DNA of 46,532 bases from Burkholderiaceae bacterium. Lineage in GTDB: Bacteria > Pseudomonadota > Gammaproteobacteria > Burkholderiales > Burkholderiaceae_E. The first letter of the stretch is position 1, and each line of letters starts with the position of its first letter. The DNA is taken from NCBI GenBank assembly GCA_021463505.1, contig JAJTYR010000026.1, positions 1 through 46,532 on the forward strand. The letters run 5' to 3'. The translations under genes and the position numbers were made by a program. This document shows positions 44,311 to 46,532 of the stretch, piece after piece. The notes beneath the pieces are model-generated. The model had not been told where the DNA came from. It made no database searches and worked only from the letters and a program-made list of their open reading frames with translations.

Positions 44311-44783
44311 CGGGAACGCGGCTCACGCGTGGCGGTCATGTCGGCCAGCACGTGCACGATGAAGACGATTGCCGCGGCCGGAATCACCGCGTAGGGAATC
44401 GACATCGGGATCTGCAGCGAGGCCGACGTGTGTTCGGCGGCCTTGATCGTGTAGGCGGCGCCAAACCAGGCGATCAGCGCGAAGCATGCGAGCGTGAGCC
44501 ACTGCAGCGCGAGCACCACCGTGCGCTGGAAGGCGGGGCCGAGGCGGTGGCCGATGCCCTGCAGGCCGATGAAGCTCGCGCGCTTGTAGGCGACCGTGCC
44601 GCCCAGGAAAGTGATCGCCACCAGCAGGTGGCGGCTCACCTCTTCCGACCAGCCGAGCGAGTCGCCTGCGTAGCGGAACACCACCTGCGCGAACAGGATC
44701 ACGCAGATGGCCGCGCCGATCGCCATCAGCAGTTTTTCCACTGCGGCGTTCAGCGCGCGGCTGAGCCGCTGCAGGGCCTGCAT
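44307..44783 (-). CDS. TRAP transporter small permease (DctQ-like)
   Basis: A 158-aa protein with four transmembrane helices and the DctQ features GWSEEVSRHLLVAITFLGGT and YAVIPAAAIVFIVHVLAD. It joins the large permease and the receptor. The start ATG 44783 or GTG 44789 both fit. It lies 26 bp after the receptor gene. Confidence 0.9.
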   Translation of the reverse strand: MQALQRLSRALNAAVEKLLMAIGAAICVILFAQVVFRYAGDSLGWSEEVSRHLLVAITFLGGTVAYKRASFIGLQGIGHRLGPAFQRTVVLALQWLTLACFALIAWFGAAYTIKAAEHTSASLQIPMSIPYAVIPAAAIVFIVHVLADMTATREPRSR

Positions 44784-44809
44784 CGGCACGTGCCTGGCGG
44801 GCGCGAGCG

Positions 44810-45775
44810 CTATTTCACCTCTGCCCGGATCTGCTCGACGAGCTTCTTCGTGTCGCCCGACAGCGAATCGATCACCGGCTGGGTGGCCTTGCGAAACGCC
44901 GCGAGATCCGGGTTCTCGTCGACCTGCATGCCGGCGGCCTTCAGCTCGGCCAGTTGCTGGCGCTCGTTGTCGCGAATGTAGCGCCGGCCCGCGAGCGCCG
45001 CGGTCTGGGCGCACTCGCCGACCGCCTTGCGCTCGGCAGCGGGCAGGTTGTCGACGAAGCGCTTGTTGGCCACGAACACCAGCGCTGAGTACACGTGTCG
45101 CGTGAGCGAGAGGTACTTCTGCCCGGCCTCGGGCAGCTTGGCGGCGTGGATGACGGCGATCGGGTTCTCCTGGCCGTCGATCACCCCCTGCTGCAGCTGG
45201 GTGAAGATCGGCCACGCCATCGGCGTGGGGTTGGCGCCGAGCGCGCGCCAGATCGCCAGGTGAGTCGGCGCCTCCATCGTGCGGATCTTCAGCCCCTTGA
45301 GGTCGGAGGGCTCCTTCACGTCACGTTTGGAGTTGGTGACGTTGCGAAAGCCGTTGTCGAGGAAGGCGAGCGCCACGAAGCCGGCTTTCTCGAAGCGGCG
45401 ACGCAGATCCTGGCCGACCGGGCCGTCGAGCACCTTGTCGGCGGCTTCGTACGACGGAAACAGGAACGGCATCTCGAGCGCCTTGATCTCGGGCACGAAG
45501 GCCTCCACCGGACCGGTCGTGCTCACCGACATCTGCGTCGTGCCGAGCTGGATCTGCTGCAGCACCTGCGTCTCGCTGCCGAGCACCGCGGAGTGGTGAA
45601 CGACCACGTCGAGCTTGCCGGGCACCTGCTTGTCCAGGCACTCCTTGAACCAGGTGGCGGCGCGCGCGTGCACGAAGGTCGGATTGACGACAATGCCGAT
45701 GTTGATCTTCGTCTGGGCACTGGCCGCGCTCGCCGCGGCCAGGCACAGCGCAGCGACCGCGAACGGTGGGCGCAT
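44810..45775 (-). CDS. TRAP transporter solute receptor (DctP-like)
   Basis: A 321-aa periplasmic receptor with a signal peptide (FAVAALCLAAASAASAQ), and the DctP segments LKGLKIRTMEAPTHLAIWRA and GVIDGQENPIAVIHAAKLPE, the latter being the usual carboxylate-binding region. It likely binds an organic acid. Proximity to mobA suggests an aromatic or aliphatic carboxylate, but this is inference. The ATG at 45775 follows AGGAG. Confidence 0.9.
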   Translation of the reverse strand: MRPPFAVAALCLAAASAASAQTKINIGIVVNPTFVHARAATWFKECLDKQVPGKLDVVVHHSAVLGSETQVLQQIQLGTTQMSVSTTGPVEAFVPEIKALEMPFLFPSYEAADKVLDGPVGQDLRRRFEKAGFVALAFLDNGFRNVTNSKRDVKEPSDLKGLKIRTMEAPTHLAIWRALGANPTPMAWPIFTQLQQGVIDGQENPIAVIHAAKLPEAGQKYLSLTRHVYSALVFVANKRFVDNLPAAERKAVGECAQTAALAGRRYIRDNERQQLAELKAAGMQVDENPDLAAFRKATQPVIDSLSGDTKKLVEQIRAEVK

Positions 45776-45874
45776 GCTGGGGCTCCTGGAGGAAGATGGC
45801 GGGGAACCAAGCATCACGGAAAACGCCGGACCTGTCAAAGAATCCCCGCTGGAAGCGTTGATCCGAAGGCCTGG

Positions 45875-46532
45875 TCATGGCTCACCCGGTCGCTGCGCGG
45901 TCACCAGCAGCACCGGATACTCGCGCGTCGATCCATCCGCGCGCGATCTTTTCATCCGGTGCGCGATGCGCACCCGGATATCCGCGAAGCCGGCGGCTTC
46001 GAGCCAGCGCGTGAGCTCGGCAGGTTCGAACCCGTGATGCATGACGCCGGGCACGTCCGGCCCGTGAAAGCTGCCGTCCTCCTTCGCGAGATCGGCGAAG
46101 GCGACCCGGCCGCCGGGGGCGAGCGCACCGTGCACGCGCGCGAGGAGGCCCGCGACGTCCTCGATGTGATGCAAAGTCATGCTGCTGAACACGAAATCGA
46201 AGGGCCCGGTGGGCAGCTGCAGCGCCAGATCCGCTTGCATGGGTTCGACATTGTGGATGTCGAGTTCGCGCAACCTGCGGCGCAGCACGTCGAGCATGCC
46301 TGTCGAGTTGTCGGCGGCGAGCAGGTGCCCGACGCTGCGTGCGAGCAATCCGGTGACCAGTCCGGTTCCGCAGCCGAACTCCATCGCCTGCTCGGTGCCC
46401 ACGAGAGGGACGGCCTCGAGGATCTCATTCGCGACGGCGCGAGCCAGCGCCGTGTGCCCCGGATCTGCCTCCCAGGTCGAGGCAACGGCATCGAAATGCG
46501 CCGCGCTGGCGCGACTCGTGGCGTGCGGCTCG
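45875..46532 (-). CDS. Class I SAM-dependent methyltransferase (partial, start beyond window)
   Basis: The frame stays open to the window edge and ends at 45875, so the gene is 5'-truncated here (at least 218 residues). It has the SAM-binding motif MEFGCGTGLVTGLLA, a following AADNSTGMLDVLRRR acidic loop, DFVFSSMTLHHIED and LAPGGRVAFADL, typical of methyltransferase domains. A GTG at 46402 could be misread as the start, but the upstream residues (AHFDAVASTWEADP) look family-like. The substrate is unknown. It lies 99 bp upstream of the TRAP receptor on the same strand. Confidence 0.85.
   Translation of the reverse strand, partial: EPHATSRASAAHFDAVASTWEADPGHTALARAVANEILEAVPLVGTEQAMEFGCGTGLVTGLLARSVGHLLAADNSTGMLDVLRRRLRELDIHNVEPMQADLALQLPTGPFDFVFSSMTLHHIEDVAGLLARVHGALAPGGRVAFADLAKEDGSFHGPDVPGVMHHGFEPAELTRWLEAAGFADIRVRIAHRMKRSRADGSTREYPVLLVTAQRPGEP

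Noticed and set aside
46402-46402. GTG 46402 as the true start of the methyltransferase
   Set aside because: The frame remains open to the window edge with family-like residues (FDAVASTW) upstream, so the gene is longer and cut by the window.

Overview
The window looks like a high-GC betaproteobacterial chromosome (Burkholderiales/Rhodocyclales type). This rests on gene-content resemblance, such as a CydP-type small oxidase subunit, a Comamonas-like MobA and a nag-like Rieske hydroxylase. It is inference, because no rRNA or taxonomic marker is present.

Layout. (1) 1-4.4 kb: housekeeping or unlinked genes (ABC1 kinase, 2H phosphoesterase, sugar-type nucleotidyltransferase, serine hydrolase). 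(2) 4.5-14.9 kb: a dense, mostly overlapping rightward series made of cydP-cydA-cydB-cydX-ybgE (cytochrome bd), a ferritin-like protein, a membrane-anchored octaheme c-type cytochrome with its b-type partner, then selA, selB, tRNA-Sec (selC) and a peroxiredoxin. The peroxidatic Cys codon of the peroxiredoxin is an in-frame TGA followed by a hairpin with a GGTC loop. This is a complete selenocysteine synthesis and insertion cassette beside its own selenoprotein. Reading TGA as stop splits that gene into two false ORFs. (3) 14.9-17.5 kb: a graveyard of truncated genes (xanthine-dehydrogenase chimera, IclR, TctC, FAD oxidoreductase, IS630 remnant) around one intact DsrC/TusE-like gene. (4) 17.5-26.2 kb: a leftward seven-gene meta-cleavage operon with a two-component flavin monooxygenase. 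It has a sigma-54 promoter and a divergent DmpR/MopR/XylR-type activator. The activator keeps the residues that bind zinc and phenol in MopR, so the inducer is probably a phenol. (5) 26.3-40.9 kb: a second aromatic catabolic region. It holds marR, a decarboxylase-like protein, ferredoxin reductase, aldehyde dehydrogenase, cupin ring-cleavage dioxygenase, Rieske oxygenase alpha and beta, Rieske ferredoxin and hemerythrin; then a divergent second marR, a branched-chain-type ABC importer and a NahE/PhdJ-like hydratase-aldolase. Three promoter regions here share a WAGGNNCCTW operator-like motif. (6) 41.0-46.5 kb: a MobA-like 3-hydroxybenzoate 4-monooxygenase, a convergent TRAP transporter and a partial methyltransferase.

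Functionally, regions 4-6 form an aromatic-compound degradation island: phenol-type meta cleavage, a nag-like hydroxylation and cupin cleavage route with its own importer, and 3-hydroxybenzoate to protocatechuate. Region 2 joins low-oxygen respiration and multiheme electron transfer to selenium-based peroxide defence.
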